Shown here piece after piece: positions 7,040 through 13,943 of a stretch of DNA of 38,231 bases. Source of the stretch: DATJJW01 sp035491935. GTDB taxonomy: Bacteria; Pseudomonadota; Alphaproteobacteria; ATCC43930; CGMCC-115725. The notes beneath the pieces were generated by a model. It saw nothing but the letters and a program-made list of their open reading frames with translations, searched no databases and was not told the origin of the DNA. The position numbers and the translations under genes are program-made. Each line of letters begins with the position of its first letter. The first letter of the stretch is position 1. Location of the stretch: the NCBI GenBank assembly GCA_035491935.1, contig DATJJW010000174.1, forward strand, positions 1 through 38,231, given 5' to 3'.

Positions 7040-7819
7040 ATGACCATCAACCTGCCCCAGTTGCTCGATGACCTCGTCACGGCCAACCATATCCTCGACA
7101 AGCATAATGTCGTGGACTCCTTCGGCCATGTGACGATCCGGCATCCGGAGAACCCGAATCATTTCTTCATGTCGCGCGCCCGGGCACCGGCCTGCGTCGA
7201 GATTGGCGACATCATGGAGTTCAAGCTGGACGGTACGGTGGTGGGGCCGAATCCCAATCCCGGCAAGCCCTATTCCGAACGCTTCATCCATGGCGCGATC
7301 TTCGAGGCGCGTCCCGACGTCATGGCCGTGGTGCACAACCACAGCCCGAACGTCGTGCCGTTCAGCGTGGTGAAGTCGCAGCGTTTCGGCGCGATCATGC
7401 ACATGGCGGCGCCGATCGGCTGCAACATCCCCAACTGGGACATCGCGCATAAGTTCGGCGACTGCACCAACCTGCTCGTCACCAACATGGAGATGGGGCG
7501 GGATCTGGCGAAGACGCTGGCCGACAATACCGTCTCGCTGATGCGCGGCCATGGCGCGGTCGTGGTCGGGAAGGGGCTGCGCGAGGTCGTGTTCCTGTCG
7601 ATCTTCATGGAGATCAACGCCGAGATGCTGGTCAAGGCCCAGTCGATGGGCGAAGTGACCTATCTCAGCGAGGGCGAGGTCGCGGCGAATGCCAAGGGCC
7701 GGGCGGGCTTCACGCTTGAGCGCGGCTGGGAGAATTTCTGCCGCGGCGTCAACCGTCCCTACTACCCCCAGGCCTGGGAGATGGGCCCGGGCTTCTCGCG
7801 CACCGATCCGACGCTTTAA
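7040..7819 (+). CDS. Class II aldolase/adducin family protein
   Basis: A 259-residue class II aldolase/adducin domain protein of the same fold as fuculose-phosphate aldolase and ribulose-phosphate 4-epimerase. The zinc ligands are visible as His99 and His101 (VVHNHS) and His171 (MRGHG), with the conserved acidic residue Glu80 in YSERFIHG. The N-terminal ANHILDKHNVVDSFGHVTIR and the C-terminal extension FCRGVNRPYYPQAWEMG resemble the uncharacterised branch often linked to aromatic or sugar-acid metabolism; the substrate cannot be told. The gene stands alone, with a strong ribosome binding site inside a hairpin. Confidence 0.92.
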   Translation: MTINLPQLLDDLVTANHILDKHNVVDSFGHVTIRHPENPNHFFMSRARAPACVEIGDIMEFKLDGTVVGPNPNPGKPYSERFIHGAIFEARPDVMAVVHNHSPNVVPFSVVKSQRFGAIMHMAAPIGCNIPNWDIAHKFGDCTNLLVTNMEMGRDLAKTLADNTVSLMRGHGAVVVGKGLREVVFLSIFMEINAEMLVKAQSMGEVTYLSEGEVAANAKGRAGFTLERGWENFCRGVNRPYYPQAWEMGPGFSRTDPTL

Positions 7820-7834
7820 GGCGTCTACTTCACG

Positions 7835-7868
7835 CCGTCATGGCCGATCTTGACGCCGGCCATGACGG
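7835..7868. repeat. Palindromic repeat, 11-bp perfect arms, between convergent genes
   Basis: CCGTCATGGCC (7835-7845) and GGCCATGACGG (7858-7868) are perfect inverted arms with a 12-base loop. The element fills the gap between the convergent aldolase and DTW-domain genes, so it can serve as a bidirectional terminator. It belongs with the elements at 4072, 12321 and 32861. Confidence 0.6.
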
Positions 7869-7874
7869 GTAAAG

Positions 7875-8585
7875 TTAGATGGCGGCCTTCGCCTTTGCGC
7901 CGGTCCGCGTCTCGCGATAGCGCTGCAGCAGCTTCTCGAAGCCCTTGAGCAGGTGCCGCTCGGTCTCGGGGCTGTTCTCCAGATAGCCCAGGATCAGCGC
8001 TGCGGCCTCGATGGTCGAGACGCTGTCGCGCCGGGGCTCCTTACGCAGCCGGCCATAGCGCGACGGCCAGGGCGGGTTGAGTGCCACCCGCCAGCATTTC
8101 AGCAGCCAGGGATTGCGCCACCACAGGGTCTTGGCCTGCGCCCAGCTGCCGTCGAGCAGGATCACGCCTTCGAGATCGCCCAGGGCATCGGCCGCCCGAT
8201 CGGCGGGCAGCGGCTCCGCCTTCTTGTCCAGCACCAGCACCTTCTGCTGCATCGCCTCGGCCGAAAGCCGGGTCGGGCCCAGATAGAGCACGGCCCAACG
8301 CTTGGGATCGGCCGGTCGGCCGATTGCCTTGGACAGGTTCGGCCAGCTCAAGCCGATGCGCAGCCGGGCATTGCTCAGCAACAAGGTCGCAAGCCGTGCC
8401 GAGCCCAGTTCCCGGTCCTGTTCCTGCGGATGCTGCAGCACGATCAGCGCCACTTTGTTGGGACGCTGGACGATCTCGGAGCATAGGCACAGCTCGGCCG
8501 GCTTGCGGCATTGCGGGCAGTCCGCCGCGGCCTCGGCGGCTTCGGGCGCCGCGCTCTCGGCTTCAGTTGCGCCAAGCTCAGTCAT
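7875..8585 (-). CDS. DTW-domain tRNA-uridine aminocarboxypropyltransferase
   Basis: A 236-residue DTW-domain protein. This family (E. coli TapT) transfers the 3-amino-3-carboxypropyl group of S-adenosylmethionine to uridine in tRNA to make acp3U. A probable zinc knuckle is formed by Cys23, Cys26, Cys33 and Cys35 (CPQCRKPAELCLC). LQHPQEQDRELGSARLA at about 50-66, LDGSWAQAKTL at about 144-154 (the DTW motif region, here DGSW) and SVSTIEAAALIL at about 188-199 are family signatures. The reading frame extends farther upstream, but the ATG at 8585 overlaps the pyruvate kinase stop by 8 bp and gives the usual length, so it is preferred. Confidence 0.88.
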   Translation of the reverse strand: MTELGATEAESAAPEAAEAAADCPQCRKPAELCLCSEIVQRPNKVALIVLQHPQEQDRELGSARLATLLLSNARLRIGLSWPNLSKAIGRPADPKRWAVLYLGPTRLSAEAMQQKVLVLDKKAEPLPADRAADALGDLEGVILLDGSWAQAKTLWWRNPWLLKCWRVALNPPWPSRYGRLRKEPRRDSVSTIEAAALILGYLENSPETERHLLKGFEKLLQRYRETRTGAKAKAAI

Positions 8586-10008
8586 GGACCACCGCGATGC
8601 GCAGCGTGTTGGTGGCGCCGGGAGTGCCGAATGGCACGCCGGCGGTGACCACCACCCGGCTGCCGGGCCAGGCGATGCCCTGGGCACGGGCGATACGGCA
8701 GGCACGGCCGACCATGTCGCCAAAGGTCTTCACGTCCCGGCTGACCACGGCGTGAATGCCCCAGGCGAGCGAAAGCTTGCGCGCCGTCTCGATATGCGAG
8801 GTCAGGCACAGGATTGGCACTTCCGGCCGTTCGCGCGAGGCGCGCAAGGCGGTCGAGCCCGATGTCGTGTAGGTCACGATGGCTGCGGCGTGGATCGTCT
8901 CCGCCACCTGCTTGGCCGCCCCGGTGATGGCGTCGGGATCGGTTTCCAGGAGCGGCATCAGCTCGGTATTGATGGTCTTCAGGTATAGCGGATCCTGCTG
9001 CACCCGGTGGACGATGCGGTTCATCATGGTGACGGCTTCCAGCGGATATTCGCCGGCCGCCGTCTCGGCCGAAAGCATCACCGCGTCGGCGCCCTCATAG
9101 AGCGCATGAGCAACGTCGGAGGCCTCGGCGCGGGTCGGCGTCGGCGCCTTGATCATGCTTTCAAGCATCTGGGTCGCGACGATGACCGGCTTGCCGGCCA
9201 GGCGCGAGACATGGACGATGCGCCGCTGCAGGATCGGCACATCCTCCGGCGGGGCCTCGACGCCGAGATCGCCGCGCGCCACCATGATGGCATCGGACAG
9301 CTCGACGATGCGTTCCAGCGAATCCAGCGCCGCCGGCTTCTCGATCTTGGCCAGCAGCGCGGCCCGATTGCCGATGAGCGCGCGACCCTCGATGAGATCT
9401 TCCGGCCGCTGTACGAAGCTCATCGCCACCCAGTCGATGCCGAGGTTGAGGCCGAATTCCAGGTCCGCCTTGTCCTTGGGCGTCAGCGCCGAGATCGGCA
9501 GGATCACGTTGGGCGTGTTGACGCCCTTGCGGTTGGACAATATGCCGCCGACCTCGACCACCACCTCGGCCGAACTGGCCGTGCAGTCCTCGACGCGCAA
9601 GCGGACCTTGCCGTCATCGACCAGCAGCGCCATGCCGGGCTGCATCACCGCGAAGATTTCCGGGTGGGGCAGGCAGACGCGCCGCGTGTCGCCCGGCGCC
9701 GGGTCGAGGTCGAGGCGCAGCCGGTGGCCGTTGGGCACTGCCACCCGGCCTTCGATGAAGGTGCCGATGCGCAGCTTCGGCCCCTGCAGATCCATCAGCA
9801 CGCCGATCGGATGGTCGTGGGTTCGCTCGACCTGGCGAATCGCCTCGAAGGTCCTGGCATGGTCATCGTGGGTCCCGTGGCTGAAATTCAGCCGATAGGT
9901 ATCGACGCCGGCCAGGAACAGCGCCTCGATCATCGCCTGGTTGCTGCTCGACGGGCCGATGGTCGCAACGATCTTGGCGCTCCGGTCACGACGGATGATC
10001 GGCTTCAT
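8578..10008 (-). CDS. pyk: Pyruvate kinase
   Basis: A 476-residue pyruvate kinase, the last step of glycolysis (phosphoenolpyruvate plus ADP to pyruvate plus ATP). Signatures are KIVATIGPSS near the N-terminus, LNFSHGTHDDH, LMDLQGPKLRIG, LAKIEKPAALDSLERIVELSDAIMVARGDLGVE with the catalytic lysine and metal-binding acidic residues, and TQMLESMIKAPTPTRAEASDVA with ADAVMLSAETAAGEYP. An upstream in-frame ATG at 10032 exists, but the ATG at 10008 starts exactly at the family start (MKPIIRRDRSAKIV) and has GGAGGA 6 bases before it. The DTW-domain gene overlaps its end. Confidence 0.97.
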   Translation of the reverse strand: MKPIIRRDRSAKIVATIGPSSSNQAMIEALFLAGVDTYRLNFSHGTHDDHARTFEAIRQVERTHDHPIGVLMDLQGPKLRIGTFIEGRVAVPNGHRLRLDLDPAPGDTRRVCLPHPEIFAVMQPGMALLVDDGKVRLRVEDCTASSAEVVVEVGGILSNRKGVNTPNVILPISALTPKDKADLEFGLNLGIDWVAMSFVQRPEDLIEGRALIGNRAALLAKIEKPAALDSLERIVELSDAIMVARGDLGVEAPPEDVPILQRRIVHVSRLAGKPVIVATQMLESMIKAPTPTRAEASDVAHALYEGADAVMLSAETAAGEYPLEAVTMMNRIVHRVQQDPLYLKTINTELMPLLETDPDAITGAAKQVAETIHAAAIVTYTTSGSTALRASRERPEVPILCLTSHIETARKLSLAWGIHAVVSRDVKTFGDMVGRACRIARAQGIAWPGSRVVVTAGVPFGTPGATNTLRIAVVHD

Positions 10009-10167
10009 GATTGCTCCTCCGGGAATCCGCATGTTCCAGCATGCGTGTCGAACATCAGTTCACCACTGCGAAGGAACGGCGGCAAGTCCGGAAGGCGCCG
10101 CGGAATGGCAGATGAGCGGATAGGGGAGGTCTGTGGTGCCGCTGAATCGGCGGCGTGCGCTACCGGG

Positions 10168-10386
10168 CTACTCGCCCGGAGCCACTTGATAGCCGTCGTA
10201 CAGGCCCAGGCTCTCGGCGGCCTTGGCGACGGTGTCGCGCAGCAGGGTCAGCACAGTGGGAGCGCAATTGCCACATTGGGCCTTGCAGCCGTTGGCGCTG
10301 TAGACGGCACAAGGGCGATCGGCACCGGCGTCGATGGCTTGTTTGACGTCGCGATCAGTCAGGGCGTTGCAATGACAGATGTACAA
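10168..10386 (-). CDS. bfd: Bacterioferritin-associated ferredoxin
   Basis: A 72-residue [2Fe-2S] protein. The cluster ligands follow the Bfd spacing C-x-C-x31-C-x2-C: Cys4, Cys6, Cys38 and Cys41. Bfd docks on bacterioferritin and passes electrons to its haem so that stored ferric iron is reduced and released. It is divergent from bfr, and Fur-like boxes lie between the two starts, which fits iron-dependent control. Two more cysteines (26, 34) lie between the ligands. Confidence 0.95.
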   Translation of the reverse strand: MYICHCNALTDRDVKQAIDAGADRPCAVYSANGCKAQCGNCAPTVLTLLRDTVAKAAESLGLYDGYQVAPGE

Positions 10387-10422
10387 AGGCGGTCCTCCGT
10401 TACCCCTTCTATCTACGGAAAA

Positions 10423-10469
10423 TGCGAGGCATTCGCAACTGCGCTTTGCGAGGGATTGTCATTCGCAAA
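10423..10469. promoter_or_regulatory. Two Fur-like iron boxes upstream of bfd
   Basis: Box 1 is TGCGA-N5-TCGCA at 10423-10437. Box 2 is TTTGCGA-N11-TCGCAAA at 10445-10469. Read on the minus strand, box 2 contains GCGAATGACAATC, which matches the first half of the classical Fur consensus GATAATGATAATC at 10 of 13 positions. Both boxes lie within 90 bp upstream of the bfd start, a normal place for repression by iron-loaded Fur. The assignment is from pattern and context. Confidence 0.6.
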
Positions 10470-10529
10470 ATGAGGGGCTTCAGTGGGACGCTTATAAATC
10501 CTTTGGTAAACCATATCGGTGCCCGTGGG

Positions 10530-10552
10530 CTGCGAAAGATTGTCATTCGCAG
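10530..10552. promoter_or_regulatory. Third Fur-like iron box between bfd and bfr
   Basis: CTGCGA-N11-TCGCAG at 10530-10552 shares the 14-base core GATTGTCATTCGCA (10538-10551) with box 2 (10454-10467). It lies about 195 bp upstream of bfr, in a 359-bp divergent region that is AT-richer than the genes around it. No further gene or RNA is recognisable in this region (10387-10745). Confidence 0.55.
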
Positions 10553-10745
10553 AAAATTCCAACGAATTCAGATGGTTACTTTGAATTTATGGTTGGCAGG
10601 CGATGCGGGCGGTTGTACATCTGGGCCTCAGGTCGAGCTGCCGCCAGACTTCTGAACTTTCCTACCGCTCCACATATTCCTTTCGGACTGGGCTCCTTTG
10701 CCGCGTCCGGCCCTGAAACGAGCGGCATCACCCTCAGGAGGCACC

Positions 10746-11237
10746 ATGAAGGCTGATCCCAAGGTCATCGAAATGCTCAACAATCAGCTCACCCACGAGC
10801 TGACGGCGATCAACCAGTATTTCCTGCATGCGCGCACCCTGCGCCATTGGGGCGTCGAGAAGCTGGGCAAGTTCGAATACAATGAGTCGATCGACGAGAT
10901 GCGCCATGCCGATTGGCTGATCGAGCGCATCCTGTTCCTGGGCGGCCTGCCCAATGTCCAGCGCCTCTACGCCATCCAGATCGGCCAGAATGTGGAAGAG
11001 ATCCTGAAATGCGATCTCGGCCAGGAGGAGAAGGCGATTGCCGACCTGCGCGAGGCCATTGCCTATTGCGAGTCGGTCAGGGATTTCGTCAGCCGTGACC
11101 TCTTGCAGCGCATCCTGATCTCGGAAGAAGAGCATGTCGATTTCATCGACCGGCAATTCGACCTGATCCGCCAGTTCGGCGTCGAGCGTTACATCCTGCT
11201 CAATTCCTCGCCCGCGAACGAGCAGGAAGGCGACTGA
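10746..11237 (+). CDS. bfr: Bacterioferritin
   Basis: A 163-residue bacterioferritin, which forms a 24-subunit haem-containing cage that oxidises and stores iron in the cytoplasm. All ferroxidase-centre ligands are at their textbook positions: Glu18, Glu51, His54, Glu94, Glu127 and His130, with Tyr25 nearby. The haem ligand is Met52 (DEMRHADWLIERILFLGGLPNVQ). The ATG at 10746 has an AGGAGG ribosome binding site and gives the canonical length. Its release partner bfd is divergently transcribed across the Fur-like boxes. Confidence 0.97.
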   Translation: MKADPKVIEMLNNQLTHELTAINQYFLHARTLRHWGVEKLGKFEYNESIDEMRHADWLIERILFLGGLPNVQRLYAIQIGQNVEEILKCDLGQEEKAIADLREAIAYCESVRDFVSRDLLQRILISEEEHVDFIDRQFDLIRQFGVERYILLNSSPANEQEGD

Positions 11238-11412
11238 GCGGCCGCTCTGGCGGCTGCTGGACGGCCACCAGGCTCCCGAAGCACCCCTAAGGTAGCGGTC
11301 TTCTCGCGCCAGGCTTGCATCCCGACCCCCAAAGGGGCAAAAAGTAAGGCGTCACACCAATTGGCTCGGCCGGTCTCAAGGCCGGGCTCAAAAAGACGTT
11401 ACGGGAGGCATC

Positions 11413-12285
11413 ATGGAGACGGCATCCGCCTTGTCACAAGCGATGGGGCCGGCCGATCACGGCCGCCGCGATTTCCTGCGTTATACCCTGGCGGCCGGCG
11501 CCGCTTTGGCAGCGGCGCCCTCGATGATGGGCACGGCATTCGCCCAGACGTCGAGCTGGCGCGGGGTGGTCGGCTGCATCAAGCCGACGCTGCGTCCCGG
11601 CACGCTGGAGGAACTGATCCGCATGCTGCCGGTCGGGATCGGCGTGCTGCCGGTCTATCTGGAGTTCCACGAGGGCACGACCCAGGAATTCCGCAAAGGC
11701 GTCGACCAGTACGAGCATTACGTCGAGTTCCTGGCCAAGCATAATTGCGACATCATCCACCCGGAAGGCGCGCCGGTCTTCATGGTGCTGGGGCGGGAAG
11801 GCGAGACGAAGCTGACCCAGTCCTGGGAGAAGAAATACGGCAAGCCGATCTTCACGGCGCCGCAGAACCAGGTGAATGCACTGCATGCCTTGGGCGCCAA
11901 GTCGCTCTACGGCGCCACGTATTTCCCCGATCCCAAGCAGAACCAGATCTACGCCAAGTATTTTCAGGATGCCGGTTTCAAGGTCTTCGGCATGGAAGGG
12001 CTGAAGGGCATCGATTTTGCCAAGGTGCAGGACGTCTCGGCCGAGCAGATCTACGCCTTCATCAAGAAGGGCTTCCTGGCCAATCCGGGCGGCGACGCAA
12101 TCTACATGCTGGGTTCGGCCTGGCGGACGCTGGAGATCATCGAGCCCTTGGAGCAGGATCTCGGCGTGCCGGTGGTCCATGCGGAGGTGGCGCGTGCCTG
12201 GGAGATCCAGAAGCGCCTGCACGTCAACCAGCCCTTCAAGGGCTATGGCAGGTTGCTGGCGACGCTGCCACCGTTGAAGGTCTAA
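11413..12285 (+). CDS. Exported Asp/Glu racemase-fold protein (arylmalonate decarboxylase/maleate isomerase-like)
   Basis: A 290-residue protein with a twin-arginine signal (GRRDFLRYTLAAGAALAAAPSMMGTAFA, about residues 17-44), so it is likely periplasmic. The mature part looks like the arylmalonate decarboxylase/maleate cis-trans isomerase branch of the Asp/Glu racemase superfamily: GCIKPTLRPGTLEELIRMLP at about 54-73, HPEGAPVFMVLG, LYGATYFPDPKQNQIYAKYFQDAGFKV, and LGSAWRTLEIIEPLEQDLGVPVVHAEVARAWEI near the C-terminus. The catalytic cysteine expected before the last motif is missing (LGSAWRTLE), and the only mature-part cysteines lie elsewhere (GCIKP, HNCDII). It may be a binding protein or use another mechanism. 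The gene stands alone, with GGGAGG before the ATG. Confidence 0.8.
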   Translation: METASALSQAMGPADHGRRDFLRYTLAAGAALAAAPSMMGTAFAQTSSWRGVVGCIKPTLRPGTLEELIRMLPVGIGVLPVYLEFHEGTTQEFRKGVDQYEHYVEFLAKHNCDIIHPEGAPVFMVLGREGETKLTQSWEKKYGKPIFTAPQNQVNALHALGAKSLYGATYFPDPKQNQIYAKYFQDAGFKVFGMEGLKGIDFAKVQDVSAEQIYAFIKKGFLANPGGDAIYMLGSAWRTLEIIEPLEQDLGVPVVHAEVARAWEIQKRLHVNQPFKGYGRLLATLPPLKV

Positions 12286-12320
12286 AGCGTCGATCCTTTA
12301 ATCCGAACCATCTTTCCCGT

Positions 12321-12382
12321 TCGTCATGGCCGGGCTTGTCCCGGCCATCTTCGTGGATCACCGAGACAAGCCCGGTGATGGC
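12321..12382. repeat. Composite REP-like element between convergent genes
   Basis: Two hairpins stand side by side: ATGGCCGGG (12326-12334) with CCCGGCCAT (12340-12348), and ATCACCG (12357-12363) with CGGTGAT (12373-12379). The core CCGGGCTTGTC of the first recurs inverted as GACAAGCCCGG in the second. It lies between the convergent racemase-fold and diguanylate cyclase genes and probably ends both transcripts. It belongs with the CGTCATGGCCG repeats at 4072, 7835 and 32861. Confidence 0.65.
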
Positions 12383-12427
12383 GAAAAAGACGGCTTGATC
12401 ACTGATTCGTATTTCAAGCTCGATACT

Positions 12428-13699
12428 TTAGATAGAAGACGGGCCGATTTCGGGCACCGCGGCCGCGGTCTCGGTCCCCAGCCGGTCGCGGACGTTTGCC
12501 ATCGTGCCGACGGGTAGGGCTGTGTGCAGCACCACGCGGTTCCTGCCGTCGCGTTTGGCCCGATACATCGCCTGGTCGGCATGGTCGAGCAGGATCGAGA
12601 AGCTGTCCTGGTCCTCGAGCATCGCCACGCCGATGCTGACCGTGATCCACAGTGGCGTCGTGACCGCGCCGTCGGCCTTGGTGCAGATGAGCACGGATTC
12701 GGCGATGGTGACCCGCAGCCGTTCGGCCACCTCCAACGCCATGGCGCAATTCGTCTCCGGCAGCAGCACCGCGAACTCCTCGCCGCCCAGCCGCGCGATC
12801 GTATCGATCTTGCGGATGACGCCCAGGCTGCGTGCTGCCACGGTCTTCAGCGCCTCATCGCCTGTGGCGTGGCCCCAGGTGTCGTTGATGCGCTTGAAAT
12901 GGTCGAGGTCGAAGACGAGCAGCGCCAGTGGATGACGAAAGCGCCGGGAGCGCCGCATCTCCTCCTGGCCGCGTTCGAACAGCCGCCGGCGATTGGCGAT
13001 GCAGGTCAGCGGGTCGAGATGGACGAGCTGGCGCAGCTCGCCATTCAGGATGTCGTTCGAGACCAGCATGAAATTGACGGCGCCGGTCGTGCCGGCCACG
13101 ATCGCCAGAATGAAGAAGGCCATCTCTGCCCAGTCGCCCGACAGCGTATTGACCTGGGCGATCGTATGCTCGCTCGCCGCCAGCATGGCGCGCAGGATCA
13201 TCAGCCCGCCGAGCACGACGGTGGTGACGCCCGCCACGATATGCGCGCGGCCATGGCCGCGATATCTGAATAGCAGCTCCCACACCATCAGCCCGGAGAT
13301 ATAGAGGCCATACAGGCTGCTGATGACGCGCAGGGCCGGCTGGCTCGGTTGCACGAAGGACCAATAGGCGCAGAACGCCAGGCAAGAACCGATGACCGAG
13401 AGTGAATGCCAAGCCGATGTGGGTTTACCCTGGATCTGGCGTACGGCCCAGTAGGTCGTGAAGAAACCGTAGACGATGCAGGTGTTGGCGATGACGGTCG
13501 AGATGACCGTCGGCAGCTCGGGGCGCAGCGACAGTATCAGATAGCCGGCGGCGCCAAGAAGCTTGCCCCAGCCGAAGATCTGGAAGGCGCTCGACATGGG
13601 CCGCGGATATTCCCACGTCGCGATCAGTACGGCGACTGCAGCGGATGCAGTGTTGACCGCAATGATCAGGGCGAAGGAATAGGGAGTGATCGCGAGCAT
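12428..13699 (-). CDS. Membrane diguanylate cyclase (GGDEF domain)
   Basis: A 423-residue protein with a hydrophobic N-terminal half of about six to seven membrane helices (residues 5-212) that matches no sensor domain I can name. A C-terminal GGDEF domain (about 225-385) makes cyclic di-GMP from two GTP. The active-site motif is GGEEF at 305-309. The allosteric inhibition site RxxD is present five residues before it (RKID, 296-299), so product feedback is likely. LVFDLDHFKRINDTWGHATGDEAL is intact, so the enzyme should be active. It lies downstream of the chemoreceptor gene with a terminator-like hairpin between. Confidence 0.93.
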   Translation of the reverse strand: MLAITPYSFALIIAVNTASAAVAVLIATWEYPRPMSSAFQIFGWGKLLGAAGYLILSLRPELPTVISTVIANTCIVYGFFTTYWAVRQIQGKPTSAWHSLSVIGSCLAFCAYWSFVQPSQPALRVISSLYGLYISGLMVWELLFRYRGHGRAHIVAGVTTVVLGGLMILRAMLAASEHTIAQVNTLSGDWAEMAFFILAIVAGTTGAVNFMLVSNDILNGELRQLVHLDPLTCIANRRRLFERGQEEMRRSRRFRHPLALLVFDLDHFKRINDTWGHATGDEALKTVAARSLGVIRKIDTIARLGGEEFAVLLPETNCAMALEVAERLRVTIAESVLICTKADGAVTTPLWITVSIGVAMLEDQDSFSILLDHADQAMYRAKRDGRNRVVLHTALPVGTMANVRDRLGTETAAAVPEIGPSSI

Positions 13700-13887
13700 C
13701 AGTCAGTCTTGAAGCGCAGTCCCGAAGTCGGAAAGTTGACGGTCGAAAGGTTCGTCTCATCCCGGTAAGGAGCTCGGAATGCCGAATGATGAGCCATGGA
13801 TGGTTAAGAAAAGTATTCGCGCTCCGAATATCATTGCGCGCCGCGATTGTCCAAGATCGCCTGGAATGAACAACGGCCTGAAATGAA

Positions 13888-13912
13888 ACCGGGCGGCACG
13901 AGGCCGCCCGGT
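13888..13912 (-). terminator. Strong hairpin after the chemoreceptor gene
   Basis: ACCGGGCGGC (13888-13897) and GCCGCCCGGT (13903-13912) pair perfectly over a 5-base loop. In the minus-strand transcript the hairpin comes 31 bases after the chemoreceptor stop and is followed by TTTCATTTC, a weak U-rich tail. It is a likely intrinsic terminator that separates the chemoreceptor from the diguanylate cyclase gene. Confidence 0.75.
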
Positions 13913-13943
13913 CGGGTTTGCTGCCGGATTGTCGTGGCGAGGA

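Noticed and set aside
10422..10655. Short open frames between bfd and bfr
   Set aside because: They have no ribosome binding site or family likeness and overlap the Fur-like boxes; the region is better read as regulatory.
11286..11297. CCTAAGGTAGCG, identical to a conserved piece of 23S rRNA
   Set aside because: Only 12 bases match and the flanks do not look like rRNA, so it is a chance match.
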